NCBI GenBank assembly: GCA_900465915.1
Contig: UBKJ01000018.1
Coordinates: forward strand, 1-64,000
Reading direction: 5' to 3'
DNA: 64,000 nucleotides
From: Hyphomicrobiales bacterium
Lineage (GTDB): Bacteria > Pseudomonadota > Alphaproteobacteria > Rhizobiales > Rhizobiaceae
Both the position numbers and the translations under genes were made by a program. Each line of letters starts with the position of its first letter. Within the stretch, counting starts at the first letter, position 1. The notes under the pieces were generated by a model. It saw only the letters and a list, made by a program, of their open reading frames with translations. It did no database searches and was not told the origin of the DNA. Shown piece after piece: positions 1 to 10,204 of this stretch.

Positions 1-785
1 GACCAGCCCCCGCCGCCGCCGAAGCCGCCGCCCCAGCGGCCGCCGCCGGAGCGGGAATTGGTGTCGACGACCATGCCGAGCCATTCGTAGCGGCCCGGCC
101 CGAGCTTGCGCCCGAACACCGGCGCCAGCGCCGCGAAGCCGAAGCCGCCGAAGAAGATCAGCGCCCAGAAGGCGATGAAGATCACGCCGACCCAGTCGAC
201 GTCGCTCTGCGGCTTAGGCGCGTCGCGCTTGGCGCGCGCCTGCAATTCGGCGTCGTCGCCGGACAGCACCGACAGGATGCCGTCCACGCCCTTGGTCACG
301 CCGCCGGCGTAGTCGCCGTTGCGGAAGGCGGGGATGACGGCGCTGTTGATGATGACGCTCGACAGCGCGTCGGTCAGCGTTCCCTCGAGCCCGTAGCCGA
401 CCTCGATGCGCACCTTGCGGTCGTTGGGGGCCACCACGAAAAGCACGCCGTTATTGACCTGCTTCTGCCCCAGCGCCCAGGCGCGGAACAGCCGGTTGGA
501 GAAGGATTCGATGTCCTCGCCGTTGAGGCTCGGCACGGTGACCACCGCCACCTGGTCGGTGGATTTCTGCTCGTAATCGGCGAGCTTCTGCGTCAGGCTC
601 TGGCGCGTCGCTTCGTCGAGGATGCCGGCGTCGTCGACCACGCGGCCGGTCAGCGCCGGCGTCGGCTTCGGCGCGCCTTGCGCCGTCGCGGCGCCGAGGA
701 AGAGCGCCAGGAACAGGCAGGCGAGCGCAGCCAGCCGCCACGGCGGGCGGCGCAGGGACCGAAGCTCCATGACCGCGTCCGCCAT
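1..785 (-). CDS. TPM-domain (YgcG-type) membrane protein, 3' end cut by the window edge
   Basis: Reading the minus strand from an ATG at 785 gives a signal peptide (LACLFLALFLGAATAQ), then a TPM domain (DDAGILDEAT, TDQVAVVTVPSL, NNGVLFVVAPNDRKVRIEVG, GYGLEGTLTD), then a membrane segment (WVGVIFIAFWALIFFGGFGF) and a glycine-rich tail that runs off the window (GGGRWGGGFGGGGG). This order is typical of YgcG/TPM proteins, envelope proteins of uncertain biochemical role. The gene starts 5 bp after the lemA stop, and lemA-TPM pairing is common in bacteria, so the two probably share a transcript and work together. An alternative ATG lies at 770. The C-terminus is not in the window. Confidence 0.85.
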   Translation of the reverse strand, partial: MADAVMELRSLRRPPWRLAALACLFLALFLGAATAQGAPKPTPALTGRVVDDAGILDEATRQSLTQKLADYEQKSTDQVAVVTVPSLNGEDIESFSNRLFRAWALGQKQVNNGVLFVVAPNDRKVRIEVGYGLEGTLTDALSSVIINSAVIPAFRNGDYAGGVTKGVDGILSVLSGDDAELQARAKRDAPKPQSDVDWVGVIFIAFWALIFFGGFGFAALAPVFGRKLGPGRYEWLGMVVDTNSRSGGGRWGGGFGGGGGW

Positions 786-790
786 GCCCG

Positions 791-1414
791 TCAGTTGAAC
801 TTGACCTGCGGCGCGGACTGGCTGGCCGCGTCGGCGCTGAAGGTCTGCATCGGCTCGGCGCCGCGATACCAGATCCAGGTCCAGATCATGGTCGGCATGG
901 TCTTGAGCGCGGTGTTATAGACGCGCACCGCCTCGATATAATCGCGCCGCGCCACGGCGATGCGGTTCTCCGTGCCTTCGAGCTGCGATTGCAGCGCGAG
1001 GAAGTTCTGGTTGGCCTTGAGGTCGGGATATTTCTCCACCACCACCATCAGCCGCGACAGGGCGCTGGTGAGATTGGCCTGATTGTCCTGGAACTGCTTG
1101 AACAATTCGGGATTTTTCAGCGTGTCGGGCGTGATCTGCACCTGCGTCGCCTTGGCGCGCGCGTCGATCACCGCCTGCAGCGTGTCTTTCTCGTGGGCGG
1201 CGTAGCCCTTCACCGTCTCGACCAGGTTGGGCACCAGGTCGGCGCGGCGCTGGTACTGGTTCTGCACCTCGCTCCACGCGGCCTTGGCGTTTTCCTCATT
1301 GGTCGGAATAGTGTTGAAGCCGCAGGCCGACAGAAGCGGCGCGAGCATCACGAGCCCGAGCGCCACGGCCAGGCGGCGGAAGGAAAAGGAAGGGGCGACC
1401 GTCGCAACCGACAT
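791..1414 (-). CDS. lemA: LemA family lipoprotein
   Basis: The 207-residue product has an N-terminal hydrophobic segment with a lipobox (LLSACGF), so it is probably an inner-membrane or periplasm-facing lipoprotein. The LemA core follows: NAKAAWSEVQNQYQRRADLV, then VKGYAAHEKDTLQAVIDARA, then a long helical region. I chose the ATG at 1414 because AGGAGA lies just upstream. A longer in-frame extension to 1483 lacks a signal peptide at its own N-terminus. It is followed 5 bp later by the TPM-domain gene. LemA is a helical envelope protein whose molecular activity is not firmly established. Confidence 0.9.
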   Translation of the reverse strand: MSVATVAPSFSFRRLAVALGLVMLAPLLSACGFNTIPTNEENAKAAWSEVQNQYQRRADLVPNLVETVKGYAAHEKDTLQAVIDARAKATQVQITPDTLKNPELFKQFQDNQANLTSALSRLMVVVEKYPDLKANQNFLALQSQLEGTENRIAVARRDYIEAVRVYNTALKTMPTMIWTWIWYRGAEPMQTFSADAASQSAPQVKFN

Positions 1415-1802
1415 GGGGTTCTCCTGAAAAGGCGCTGCCGCGCGCGGAAATCCGTTCAGGCCCGAATATGCGCGCTCGCGCAAATGCAGGCCGTCAAATC
1501 AATAAGATAGAGAAAATTTCGCCGCCGTCCAGCCCGTTCGCCGGAAGCTGCGCAAAGCGGAGAGGCCGGGCAGCCCCAAACCGGCAAGGCCGGAGAACGG
1601 AAGCCGCAGCCCCAGCCCAAGCATCGCCGCGCCGGTGGATCGCTCCCGCCAGCCAGGAAGCGCGGCCGGCGTATGAGCCATTGGCCGATGCCCCCCGCCG
1701 CCCGAATAAGAACGGCAACGATTCCGTCTGGACCCGGCACGGACAAACAAAAAGCGGCGGATTTCTCCGCCGCTTTTCGCAAAAGAATTCAGGCCGGGGC
1801 GA
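1415..1802. other. Intergenic stretch between lemA and rpsP
   Basis: This 388-bp gap has no convincing coding region. The open frames across it are high-GC artefacts that change composition at random. It contains the rpsP terminator (1750-1777) and presumably the lemA promoter. No other repeat or RNA structure was recognised. Confidence 0.6.
1750..1777 (-). terminator. Intrinsic terminator downstream of rpsP
   Basis: A 12-bp perfect stem (AAAAGCGGCGGA against TCCGCCGCTTTT) with a 4-nt loop. On the minus strand it is followed by a T-rich stretch (CTTTTTGTTTG). It lies 25 bp past the rpsP stop and probably ends the ffh-chorismate mutase-rpsP transcript. Confidence 0.8.
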
Positions 1803-2195
1803 TTATTCGCCGGCGGCCTCGGCCGGAGCGGCGGCTGCTTCAGCAGCGGCGGCGGCGGCTTCTTCCTCGGCCTGCTTGGCCATGGCGATGCGCTCCTGCG
1901 CCTTCTTGCCCGGCTCGCCCTTGGTCGGGTTGCTGCGGGCCGGACGCTTGGCGAGGCCGGCCTGGTCGAGGAAGCGCAGCACGCGGTCGGTCGGCTGGGC
2001 GCCCTGGGCGATCCAATGCTGCACGCGGTCGGCGTCCAGCTTCACGCGCTCGGCGTCCTTGGCCAGCATCGGGTTCCAGGCGCCGACGGTCTCGATGAAG
2101 CGGCCGTCGCGCGGGCTGCGCACGTCGGCGACGACGATGTGGTAGTAGGGACGCTTCTTGGAGCCAGCGCGGGCGAGACGGATCTTGAGAGACAT
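1803..2195 (-). CDS. rpsP: 30S ribosomal protein S16
   Basis: The 130-residue protein starts [20 protein letters not shown], the diagnostic N-terminus of S16, and continues with [21 protein letters not shown]16 is an early-assembling protein of the 30S subunit. The C-terminal third is a low-complexity Ala/Glu tail, a common extension in alphaproteobacteria. It is the last gene of a minus-strand group with ffh and chorismate mutase. In many relatives rimM and trmD follow rpsP, but here a terminator and lemA follow, so that linkage is broken. Confidence 0.97.
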   Translation of the reverse strand: MSLKIRLARAGSKKRPYYHIVVADVRSPRDGRFIETVGAWNPMLAKDAERVKLDADRVQHWIAQGAQPTDRVLRFLDQAGLAKRPARSNPTKGEPGKKAQERIAMAKQAEEEAAAAAAEAAAAPAEAAGE

Positions 2196-2260
2196 TGTTT
2201 TCTTCCTTCAGACAAATGCTTCGCCCGGCTTCGGGCGATTGGGGTTGAGCTGACGCGCAG

Positions 2261-2575
2261 CTATTGTTTGCCGCCGTGGGTCGCGGCGGTATGCTCATGG
2301 TGCCGGATGACTTCCTTCACGATGAAGTTCAGGAATTTCTCGGCGAAATCGGGATCGAGATGGGCGTCCTCGGCCAGCGCGCGCAGGCGCTCGACCTGAC
2401 GCTTCTCGCGCGCCGGATCGGCGGCGGCGAGGCCGCGCTCGGCCTTGAGCACGCCCACCGCCTTGGTGCAGCGGAAGCGCTCGGCCAGCATGTGGATCAG
2501 CGCCGCGTCGATATTGTCGATCGAGGCGCGCAACGCCAGAAGTTCGGCGGGAACGGGCTTGTGTTCTTCGCTCAT
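2261..2575 (-). CDS. Chorismate mutase (AroQ type)
   Basis: This 104-residue all-helical protein carries the AroQ chorismate mutase pattern: LRASIDNIDAALIHMLAERF at the N-terminus, KAVGVLKAERGL, and EKRQVERLRALAEDAHLDPD. The enzyme converts chorismate to prephenate at the branch to phenylalanine and tyrosine. It begins 5 bp after the ffh stop. A GTG at 2584 overlapping that stop is an alternative start, but the ATG at 2575 is preferred. The family is often found between ffh and rpsP in Hyphomicrobiales. Confidence 0.88.
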   Translation of the reverse strand: MSEEHKPVPAELLALRASIDNIDAALIHMLAERFRCTKAVGVLKAERGLAAADPAREKRQVERLRALAEDAHLDPDFAEKFLNFIVKEVIRHHEHTAATHGGKQ

Positions 2576-2580
2576 GGTGC

Positions 2581-4137
2581 TCACTTCTTCTTCGGCAATC
2601 CGGGCAGACCGCCCATTCCGCCCCCAAGGCCCGGCAGTTTCGGGCCGCCCATGCCGGGCAGGCCCGGCAGGCCGCCGCCGCCCTTGGTCAGGCCCGCGGC
2701 TTCCGCCTGCTTGGCCAGCGCCTCGAGCTGCTTCGGGTCCATCTTCGACATATCGGGCATGCCCATGCCGCCGCCAAGGCCGCCGAGGCCCATCTTGCTG
2801 GCCAGCCCGCCCATCATCTGCTTCATCATGCCGCCCTTGCCCTTGCCCATGACCTTCATCACGTCGGCCATCTGGCGGTGCATCTTGAGAAGCTTGTTGA
2901 TGTCGGCGGCGGTCGTGCCGGAACCCTTGGCGATGCGCTGCTTGCGGCTGTGCTTGAGCACGTCCGGATTGGCGCGCTCGGCCTTGGTCATCGAGCCGAT
3001 GATGGCGAGCTGACGGTCGAACAGCTTGTCGTCGAGACCGGCGGCCGCCGCCTTGTCCTTCATGCCGGCCATGCCGGGCATCATGCCCATGATGCCGCCC
3101 ATGCCGCCGAGCTTCTTCATCTGGCGCAGCTGGTCGGCGAGGTCGTTGAGGTCGAACTTGCCCGACTGCATCTTCTTGGCCATCGCCGCGGCCTTTTCCG
3201 CGTCGATGTTCTCGGCGGCCTTCTCGACCAGCGAGACGATGTCGCCCATGCCGAGGATGCGGTCGGCGATGCGGCGCGGGAAGAACTCCTCCAGCGCGTC
3301 CATCTTTTCGCCGGTGGCGATCAGCTTGATCGGTTTGCCGGTGACGGCGCGCATCGAAAGCGCCGCGCCGCCGCGGCCGTCGCCGTCCATGCGGGTCAAG
3401 ACGATGCCGGTGATCCCGACGCGCTCGTCGAAATTGCGCGCCAGATTGACGGCGTCCTGGCCGGTCAGGCTGTCGGCGACGAGCAGGATTTCATGCGGAT
3501 CGGCGGCCTTGCGGATATCCGCCATCTCCACCATCAGCGGCTCGTCGATATGGGTGCGGCCGGCGGTGTCCAGGATGACCACGTCATGCCCGCCGAGCTT
3601 CGCCGCCTGAACCGCGCGCTTGGCGATCTCCACCGGCGACTGGCCGGCGACGATCGGCAGCGTGTCGACGCCGGTCTGGACGCCGAGCTGGCGCAGCTGC
3701 TCCTGCGCGGCCGGGCGGCGCGTGTCGAGCGAGGCCATCAGCACCTTCTTGCGCTGGCGCTCGGTGAGCCGCTTGGCGATCTTGCCGGTGGTGGTGGTCT
3801 TACCGGAGCCCTGCAGGCCGACCATCATGACGACGACCGGGGCGGGCGCGTTGAGGTCGATGGCGACCCCTTCCGTGCCCAGCATCTCGATCAATTCGTC
3901 ATGGACGATCTTGACCACCATCTGGCCGGGCTTGATGCTCTTCAGGATTTCAGCGCCGACGGCCTTTTCGCGCACGCGGTCGGTGAAGGAGCGAACCACT
4001 TCCAGCGACACGTCGGCCTCGATCAGCGCGCGGCGCACTTCGCGCAGCGCCGCCGTCACGTCGCTTTCGGAGAGAGCGCCGCGTCCGGTCAGGCCGTTGA
4101 GGATGGAGCCGAGACGCTCCTGAAGCGATTCAAACAT
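2581..4137 (-). CDS. ffh: Signal recognition particle protein Ffh (SRP54)
   Basis: The 518-residue GTPase binds signal sequences of nascent membrane proteins and, with 4.5S RNA and FtsY, delivers them to the translocon. The N domain begins MFESLQERLGSILNGLTGRG. The G domain has GLQGSGKTTTTGKIAKRL (P-loop), DTRRPAAQEQL, DTAGR and TRMDGDGRGG. The C-terminal M domain is rich in Met and Gly (MGGIMGMMPGMAGM, then a long GGLGGGMGMP tail). The ATG at 4137 is chosen because translation from it begins at the conserved N domain. An upstream extension to 4203 is not conserved-looking. Confidence 0.97.
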   Translation of the reverse strand: MFESLQERLGSILNGLTGRGALSESDVTAALREVRRALIEADVSLEVVRSFTDRVREKAVGAEILKSIKPGQMVVKIVHDELIEMLGTEGVAIDLNAPAPVVVMMVGLQGSGKTTTTGKIAKRLTERQRKKVLMASLDTRRPAAQEQLRQLGVQTGVDTLPIVAGQSPVEIAKRAVQAAKLGGHDVVILDTAGRTHIDEPLMVEMADIRKAADPHEILLVADSLTGQDAVNLARNFDERVGITGIVLTRMDGDGRGGAALSMRAVTGKPIKLIATGEKMDALEEFFPRRIADRILGMGDIVSLVEKAAENIDAEKAAAMAKKMQSGKFDLNDLADQLRQMKKLGGMGGIMGMMPGMAGMKDKAAAAGLDDKLFDRQLAIIGSMTKAERANPDVLKHSRKQRIAKGSGTTAADINKLLKMHRQMADVMKVMGKGKGGMMKQMMGGLASKMGLGGLGGGMGMPDMSKMDPKQLEALAKQAEAAGLTKGGGGLPGLPGMGGPKLPGLGGGMGGLPGLPKKK

Positions 4138-4446
4138 CGAATTTCCCTGTTTATCCGGCGGCGGCCGAAAGCAACCATAGGATCGCGCCACCCGAGGGCG
4201 CATCGCGCTGTCGGATGTGGACCTCCGGGATCGCTTTACACCATGATGGGTCCCGGTCGGCGGCTCGCGTACTGTCGTTCGCGGATAGATCGGAGCAGGC
4301 TTTAGGCCCCGGCGCCCCCGATGTCAAGCAAAATGCCCTGTTTTGTCCGCATTCGCGCATTATCCGCCCCCTCACAAGGATGACAAGGGGCGCGGGGAAT
4401 GGCAAATTCTCGCGCAGATCGAATCAGTTTCACCAAGGAGACACGA
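4138..4446. other. Divergent intergenic region between ffh and the lytic transglycosylase
   Basis: This 309-bp region separates two divergent genes and must contain both promoters. I looked for the conserved SRP RNA tetraloop region (GGTCAGGTCC...GGAAGCAGC) on both strands and did not see it. The only clear signal is the AGGAGA ribosome-binding site of the plus-strand gene at its right end. Confidence 0.5.
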
Positions 4447-5274
4447 ATGGCGTTGACGGCGAAGGGCCGCGTCTGGACGGCGGCGACAGTTCTAGCGGCG
4501 GGCTTGCTCGCCGGCATCGGCGCGGCGGAAGCCGCCCAATGCGGCAACAATTCCGCCGGCTACGGCGCGTGGCTGCAGCAGACCATGAAGGAAGCGCCGG
4601 GCCGCGGCGTCGGCCCCACCGCGATCCGCGCCCTGGCCGGCACCCGCTACGCGCAGGCCACCATCAACGCCGACCGCAACCAGAAGAGCTTCAAGCTCTC
4701 CTTCGAGCAGTTCATGCAGAAGCGCGGCGCCTCCACCATCATCAGCCGCGGCAAGGCCATGAAGGCGCAGAACGCCGGCCTCTTCGCCGGCATCGAAAAG
4801 CGTTACGGCGTGCCGGCCGGCCCGCTGATCGCCATCTGGGGCATGGAGACCGGCTTCGGCTCCTATATGGGCAAGCAGCACACGCTGTCGGCGGTCGCCA
4901 CGCTCGCCTATGATTGCCGCCGCTCGGAGTTCTTCACCAACCAGCTCTATGCGGCGCTGAAGCTGATCGACCATGGCGACCTCAGCCCGCAGGCCATCGG
5001 CGCCATGCATGGCGAGATCGGCCAGACCCAGTTCATGCCCGCCAACGTGCTGAAGTTCGGCGTCGACGGCGACGGCAGCGGCCATATCGACATGGCCCGC
5101 TCGCGCGCCGACGCGCTCTACTCCACCGCCAACTTCCTCGTCGGCCATGGCTGGCGCCGCGGCGCGGGCTACCAGCCGGGCGAGCCCAACTTCGCCGCCA
5201 TCCAGGGCTGGAACGACGCGCAGGTCTATCAGCGCGCCATCGCCGTCATGGGCAAGGCGATCGACGGCAACTAA
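4447..5274 (+). CDS. Lytic murein transglycosylase (MltB/SLT_2 type)
   Basis: The 275-residue protein has a signal peptide (VLAAGLLAGIGAAEAA) and a MltB-like catalytic domain. Key elements are YGVPAGPLIAIWGMETGFGS, with the probable catalytic Glu in the METGFG motif, then AIGAMHGEIGQTQFMPANVL, DGDGSGHIDM and ALYSTANFLVGHGW. The enzyme should cleave peptidoglycan glycan strands to 1,6-anhydro products in the periplasm. AGGAGACACGA in front of the ATG at 4447 fixes the start. The protein is single-domain, without the C-terminal peptidoglycan-binding domain of some relatives. It is monocistronic and ends at a terminator shared with the convergent carbonic anhydrase gene. Confidence 0.9.
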   Translation: MALTAKGRVWTAATVLAAGLLAGIGAAEAAQCGNNSAGYGAWLQQTMKEAPGRGVGPTAIRALAGTRYAQATINADRNQKSFKLSFEQFMQKRGASTIISRGKAMKAQNAGLFAGIEKRYGVPAGPLIAIWGMETGFGSYMGKQHTLSAVATLAYDCRRSEFFTNQLYAALKLIDHGDLSPQAIGAMHGEIGQTQFMPANVLKFGVDGDGSGHIDMARSRADALYSTANFLVGHGWRRGAGYQPGEPNFAAIQGWNDAQVYQRAIAVMGKAIDGN

Positions 5275-5299
5275 GACTCGCCGCCACGGCCTGGACAAA

Positions 5300-5327
5300 A
5301 AGAAACCCGGCTTTCGCCGGGTTTCTT
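5300..5327. terminator. Bidirectional intrinsic terminator
   Basis: A 12-bp perfect stem (AAGAAACCCGGC against GCCGGGTTTCTT) with a TTTC loop lies between two convergent genes. The A-rich left side and T-rich right side let it serve both strands. Its right arm overlaps the stop codon of the carbonic anhydrase gene (5326-5328). Confidence 0.8.
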
Positions 5328-6006
5328 ATGCATTTTCCGAAGGGGTCGCCACAATTTGCGGGCTGTCCAGATCGGGCCTTTTGAAGTCGCCGGTCTGCGG
5401 GTCCATCACCCACAACTCGCCCGTCGAGATGTCGAACCAGGCGCCGTGCAGCGACAGCCGGCCCTTCTTCTCCAATTCGTCCACATAGGGAAACGTGCGC
5501 AGATTGGCGATGGAGTAGCGGATGGAGATCCGCTCCAGCGCGGTCTGGCGCTCGGTCGGGGTCATCAGCGTGTTGCCGGCCACGGCTTCCGCCGCCGGCG
5601 CGATCAGGCTCATCCACTTGCCGATGAAATCGCCCGGCGACAGCGGCGCGCTGTCGGTGTCGAGCGCGGCCTTGATGCCGCCGCAGCGGCCATGACCCAT
5701 CACCACGATATGCTTGACCTTGAGGCTCTGCACCGCGAATTCGAGCGCGGCGGAAGCCGCGTGATATTCGCCGTCGGGCGTATAGGGCGGGATCAGGTTG
5801 GCGACGTTGCGCAGGACGAAGATCTCGCCCGGCGCGGTGTTGAAGATGATTTCGGGCGCGGAGCGCGAATCGCAGCAGGCGATCACCAGCGTTTCGGGCG
5901 ATTGCCCCTTCTCCGCCAGATCCCGATAGCGCGCGGTCTCGTGCGAGAAATGCTCGCTCATGAAACTGCGATAGCCGGCGAGGAGAGTTTCGGGAAGATC
6001 AACCAT
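5326..6006 (-). CDS. Beta-class carbonic anhydrase
   Basis: The 226-residue enzyme interconverts CO2 and bicarbonate. The zinc-site motifs are present: ACCDSRSAPEIIF (Cys, plus the Asp-Arg dyad) and VMGHGRCGG (His and Cys ligands). The surrounding PGEIFVLRNVANLIPPY segment is typical. I place the start at the ATG at 6006 (MVDLPETLLAGYRSF). The longer reading to 6048 adds 14 unconserved residues. It follows the pyridoxal kinase gene on the same strand with 57 bp between them. Confidence 0.93.
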   Translation of the reverse strand: MVDLPETLLAGYRSFMSEHFSHETARYRDLAEKGQSPETLVIACCDSRSAPEIIFNTAPGEIFVLRNVANLIPPYTPDGEYHAASAALEFAVQSLKVKHIVVMGHGRCGGIKAALDTDSAPLSPGDFIGKWMSLIAPAAEAVAGNTLMTPTERQTALERISIRYSIANLRTFPYVDELEKKGRLSLHGAWFDISTGELWVMDPQTGDFKRPDLDSPQIVATPSENA

Positions 6007-6063
6007 AAGCTTTTCAATATCCTCATCAAATCGCAAGAGCAATCGCAAATTTCCGCGCCCGCC

Positions 6064-6948
6064 TCAGGCGCGCAGGCCGCGCGCCGGATGCACCAGCCGG
6101 CGCATCTGCACCATGGCCATCGGCGTGGCGAGGCTGGAGGCGTCGGCCGCCAGCATCAGCTCGTCGGCGCCGCGCTTGGCCGAGCGCGCCATGATCTCGA
6201 ACACCGCCGCCGTGGTGCTTTGCAGCATCTTCTCCTCCGAAAGCCCGGACAGGCGGCGGGCGAGGAAGACCGCCGAGGTGAGGTCGCCGAGCCCGTTGGT
6301 CGGCCCGTCGACGCGGCGGTGCTCGGCCATCAGCGCCAGCGTCGGCGTGAGCAGGATATTGCCGATGCCGCCGGTCATCATCGCGATGGCCGAGGTCACC
6401 AGCATGGTGGCGGGGCCGGCGTCGAGGGCCGCCTCCATCAGCGCCTTGTTGTCCTCCAGCGGCACGCCGGTCAGCCAGGCCAGCTCGAAGCGGTTGGGCG
6501 TGGCGATGTCGGCGAGCGGCATCAGCCGGTCGCGAATGCCCACGGCCGTCGCCTCCGGCACATAGAGGCCCTTCTCGTCGCCGATCACCGGGTCGCAGAG
6601 ATAGATCGCCTTGGGGTTCTTCGCCTTCACCGCCTTGATGAGTTCGGCCGCGGCCGCGGCCTGTTCGGGATGGCCGAGATAGCCGGTCAGCACCGCGCCG
6701 ACCTCGCCCAGCCAGGGCGCGCGCTGCAAATCCTGCATCAGGCGCAAAAACTCGTCCGCCGGCGGCACGATGCGTCCGGCCGGTCCGTGGCCCGGATGCC
6801 AGGGCAGCACCACGGTCGGCACGGCCCAGACCGGAAAGCCGAGCGACTCCAGCGCGAAGACGGCGGCGCGGTTCCCCACCGAGCCGCGCACGACATGGCT
6901 GGAGATGACGATGACGGTTGTCGCGTCCGAAGGCGCTGGATGGCTCAT
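6064..6948 (-). CDS. pdxY: Pyridoxal kinase
   Basis: The 294-residue protein belongs to the PfkB/ribokinase-like pyridoxal kinases. It has VIVISSHVVRGSVGNRAAVF at the N-terminus (the substrate-binding SHVxxGxVG region), VLTGYLG, YLCDPVIGD, ATPNRFELAWLTG and the anion-hole region VDGPTNGLGDLTSAVFLARR, with Asp of GLGD as the likely catalytic base. It phosphorylates pyridoxal in the vitamin B6 salvage route in the cytoplasm. The ATG at 6948 has AGGA upstream. Reading further upstream gives an unrelated basic extension. Confidence 0.92.
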   Translation of the reverse strand: MSHPAPSDATTVIVISSHVVRGSVGNRAAVFALESLGFPVWAVPTVVLPWHPGHGPAGRIVPPADEFLRLMQDLQRAPWLGEVGAVLTGYLGHPEQAAAAAELIKAVKAKNPKAIYLCDPVIGDEKGLYVPEATAVGIRDRLMPLADIATPNRFELAWLTGVPLEDNKALMEAALDAGPATMLVTSAIAMMTGGIGNILLTPTLALMAEHRRVDGPTNGLGDLTSAVFLARRLSGLSEEKMLQSTTAAVFEIMARSAKRGADELMLAADASSLATPMAMVQMRRLVHPARGLRA

Positions 6949-7139
6949 GAAGGTCCTGCGTAGCATGCGATGTCGAACCACCATCACGCCGCCAAAGCCA
7001 TTCTGCAAGCGGAAAAAGAAGAACCCCGACGGTTTGGCGAAGCGTCCGAGAACGAGAGCCCGCCTCCGCCGCTTGGCGCCCGCCTGCGATTCTGCGATGA
7101 AGGGTCGATCGACCGCGCTTGCATCAGGGATAGACGACA

Positions 7140-7487
7140 ATGACCCGCGACACGTTGTTTCTGCTCAAGCCGGATTTTGAGGACCCTGCTTTTCCGGGCC
7201 AGCGCTTCTATTGCTGGCATTGCGCTCTGATCGAGGGCGTTCTGGCCTCGTTCCCGCAGCTTGGGAGCGATCTGGAGGTGATGCGCATCGCATGGCCGCG
7301 TCCCCGCGAGGCGGTCGTCGCCATGGCGGGAGAGGAGAACCAATCCCTCCCCCTGCTCGTCCTGAAAGACGGAGACCACTCGCCTTTGCAGATAGGCGTC
7401 CACCAAGAACGCGCTCTGATCGCCGATCCGCACAGGATTCTCGCAGCCCTTTCCGAAAGGCACGGTTTTCCGCTGCCGCATCCCTGA
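7140..7487 (+). CDS. DUF3088 family protein
   Basis: A 115-residue cytoplasmic protein with a thioredoxin-fold-like opening (LFLLKPDFEDPAFPGQRFYC followed by WHCALIEGVLASFPQL) and LPLLVLKDG further on. It matches my recollection of DUF3088, a small family of unknown function found mainly in Proteobacteria. The CWHC motif resembles a CxxC redox site, but activity is not established. It is transcribed divergently from pdxY with a 191-bp gap in which nothing else was recognised. Confidence 0.75.
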   Translation: MTRDTLFLLKPDFEDPAFPGQRFYCWHCALIEGVLASFPQLGSDLEVMRIAWPRPREAVVAMAGEENQSLPLLVLKDGDHSPLQIGVHQERALIADPHRILAALSERHGFPLPHP

Positions 7488-7526
7488 TGCGGCTCAAAAA
7501 AAGAACACCGCAGCAGCCCAAAGCGC

Positions 7527-7652
7527 CTCATCCTGAGGAGCCGCCGCAGGCGGCGTCTCGAAGGACGAGGCGCCCCTGCGCTCCACACGGGGCGTGGCCG
7601 CCCTTCCTCATGAGCCTTTCAAGACGGCCCTCCGGGCCGCCTCAGGGTGAGG
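7527..7652. repeat. Dispersed palindromic (REP-like) intergenic repeat
   Basis: Between two convergent genes lie CCTCATCCTGAGGAGC (7527-7542), a GC hairpin (GCCGCCGCAGGCGGC), GTCTCGAAGGACGAGG, and then CCTCATGAGC with GGCCCTCCGGGCCGCCTCAGGGTGAGG in inverse orientation up to 7652. This composite of inverted half-units is the pattern of an intergenic repeat family I know from Hyphomicrobiales genomes. It is non-coding. Confidence 0.7.
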
Positions 7653-7712
7653 GATTGCATCAGCCGCGCGCCCGCAACAAAGCGCGGACGCGCAAGCAAG
7701 GAAGCGCCTGGG

Positions 7713-9209
<1,497 letters not shown>

Positions 9210-9322
9210 CCAGAAACCTCCCGGTTTGGGTTTGAACTTTTACCTATCCTGACTCTGCAAATTCCCGATTGCAAGGCACGGAAAAGCGTATCCGTTGTGC
9301 GAATTTGTGCTAACGTCTCCTA

Positions 9323-10204
9323 ATGAACTGGGACGATATCCGCATATTCCTCGCCGTCGCCCGCTCCGGCCAGATTCTCGGCGCAGCCAAACGGCTGGGG
9401 CTGAACCACACCACCGTGGCGCGGCGGCTGACGGCGCTCGAAACCGCGCTCTCCACCACCCTGATCGAGCGCCGCACCAACGGCTCGACGCTGACACAGG
9501 CGGGCGAGGAGTTTCTGCTCGCCGCCGAGCGCATGGAGGCGGAGATGCTGTCCGCCCGCGCACAGGTGGGCGACGCCGACGTGGCCGTCTCCGGCACGGT
9601 GCGCATCGGCGCGCCGGACGGATTCGGCGTCAATTTCCTCGCGCCCCGCCTCGCCCGGCTCACGCAGAAATATCCCGACCTCACCTTGCAATTGGTGCCG
9701 GCTCCGCGCTCCTTCTCCCTGTCGCGCCGCGAGGCCGACATCGCCATCACCGTCGACCGCCCGGATCAGGGACGGCTGGTGGCGCGGCGGCTGGTCGACT
9801 ACACGCTCGGCCTTTACGCGCATCGAAACTATCTCGACGCGCATGGGACGCCCGAAAGCGTCGAGGATCTCGGCCGTCACCGGCTGGTCGGCTATGTCGA
9901 GGATCTGGTGGTCAACCGCTCGCTCGCCTATGCGCAGGAAATCAGCCGCGATTGGAAGCCCGCCTTCGAGGTGTCGAGCTCGCTTGGCCAGGTGGAGGCG
10001 GTGCGCGCCGGCGGCGGCATCGGCATATTGCACGCTTTCATCGCCCGCGCCGATCCCGGCCTCGTCGCCGTGCTGCCCGAACGCGTCATCCGCCGCGCCT
10101 ATTGGCTGTCGTATCACGAATCCGCCCGCATGCTGCGGCGCGTCACCGCCGTTTCGGCGCTGATTTCGGAACTGGTGGAGAGCGAAAGGGCGCTGTTCAG
10201 TTGA
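9323..10204 (+). CDS. LysR family transcriptional regulator
   Basis: The 293-residue protein has an N-terminal winged helix (NWDDIRIFLAVARSGQILGA, then HTTVARRLTALE, residues about 3-60) and a LysR substrate-binding domain (GTVRIGAPDGFGVNFLAPRL onward). It is divergent from mmsA with a 113-bp gap and is probably its regulator. In that gap GCACGGA (9276-9282) and TCCG-TT-GTGC (9291-9300) form an imperfect inverted repeat that could be its operator. The 3' end overlaps the convergent DUF1275 gene by 8 bp. Confidence 0.88.
   Translation: MNWDDIRIFLAVARSGQILGAAKRLGLNHTTVARRLTALETALSTTLIERRTNGSTLTQAGEEFLLAAERMEAEMLSARAQVGDADVAVSGTVRIGAPDGFGVNFLAPRLARLTQKYPDLTLQLVPAPRSFSLSRREADIAITVDRPDQGRLVARRLVDYTLGLYAHRNYLDAHGTPESVEDLGRHRLVGYVEDLVVNRSLAYAQEISRDWKPAFEVSSSLGQVEAVRAGGGIGILHAFIARADPGLVAVLPERVIRRAYWLSYHESARMLRRVTAVSALISELVESERALFS

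Noticed and set aside
2878-4305. Long plus-strand frames opposite ffh (and similar ones opposite mmsA, cas9, the helicase and the catabolic genes)
   Set aside because: These are antisense frames typical of high-GC coding DNA, with Arg/His/Ala-rich composition and no domains. The minus- or plus-strand partner is clearly the real gene.
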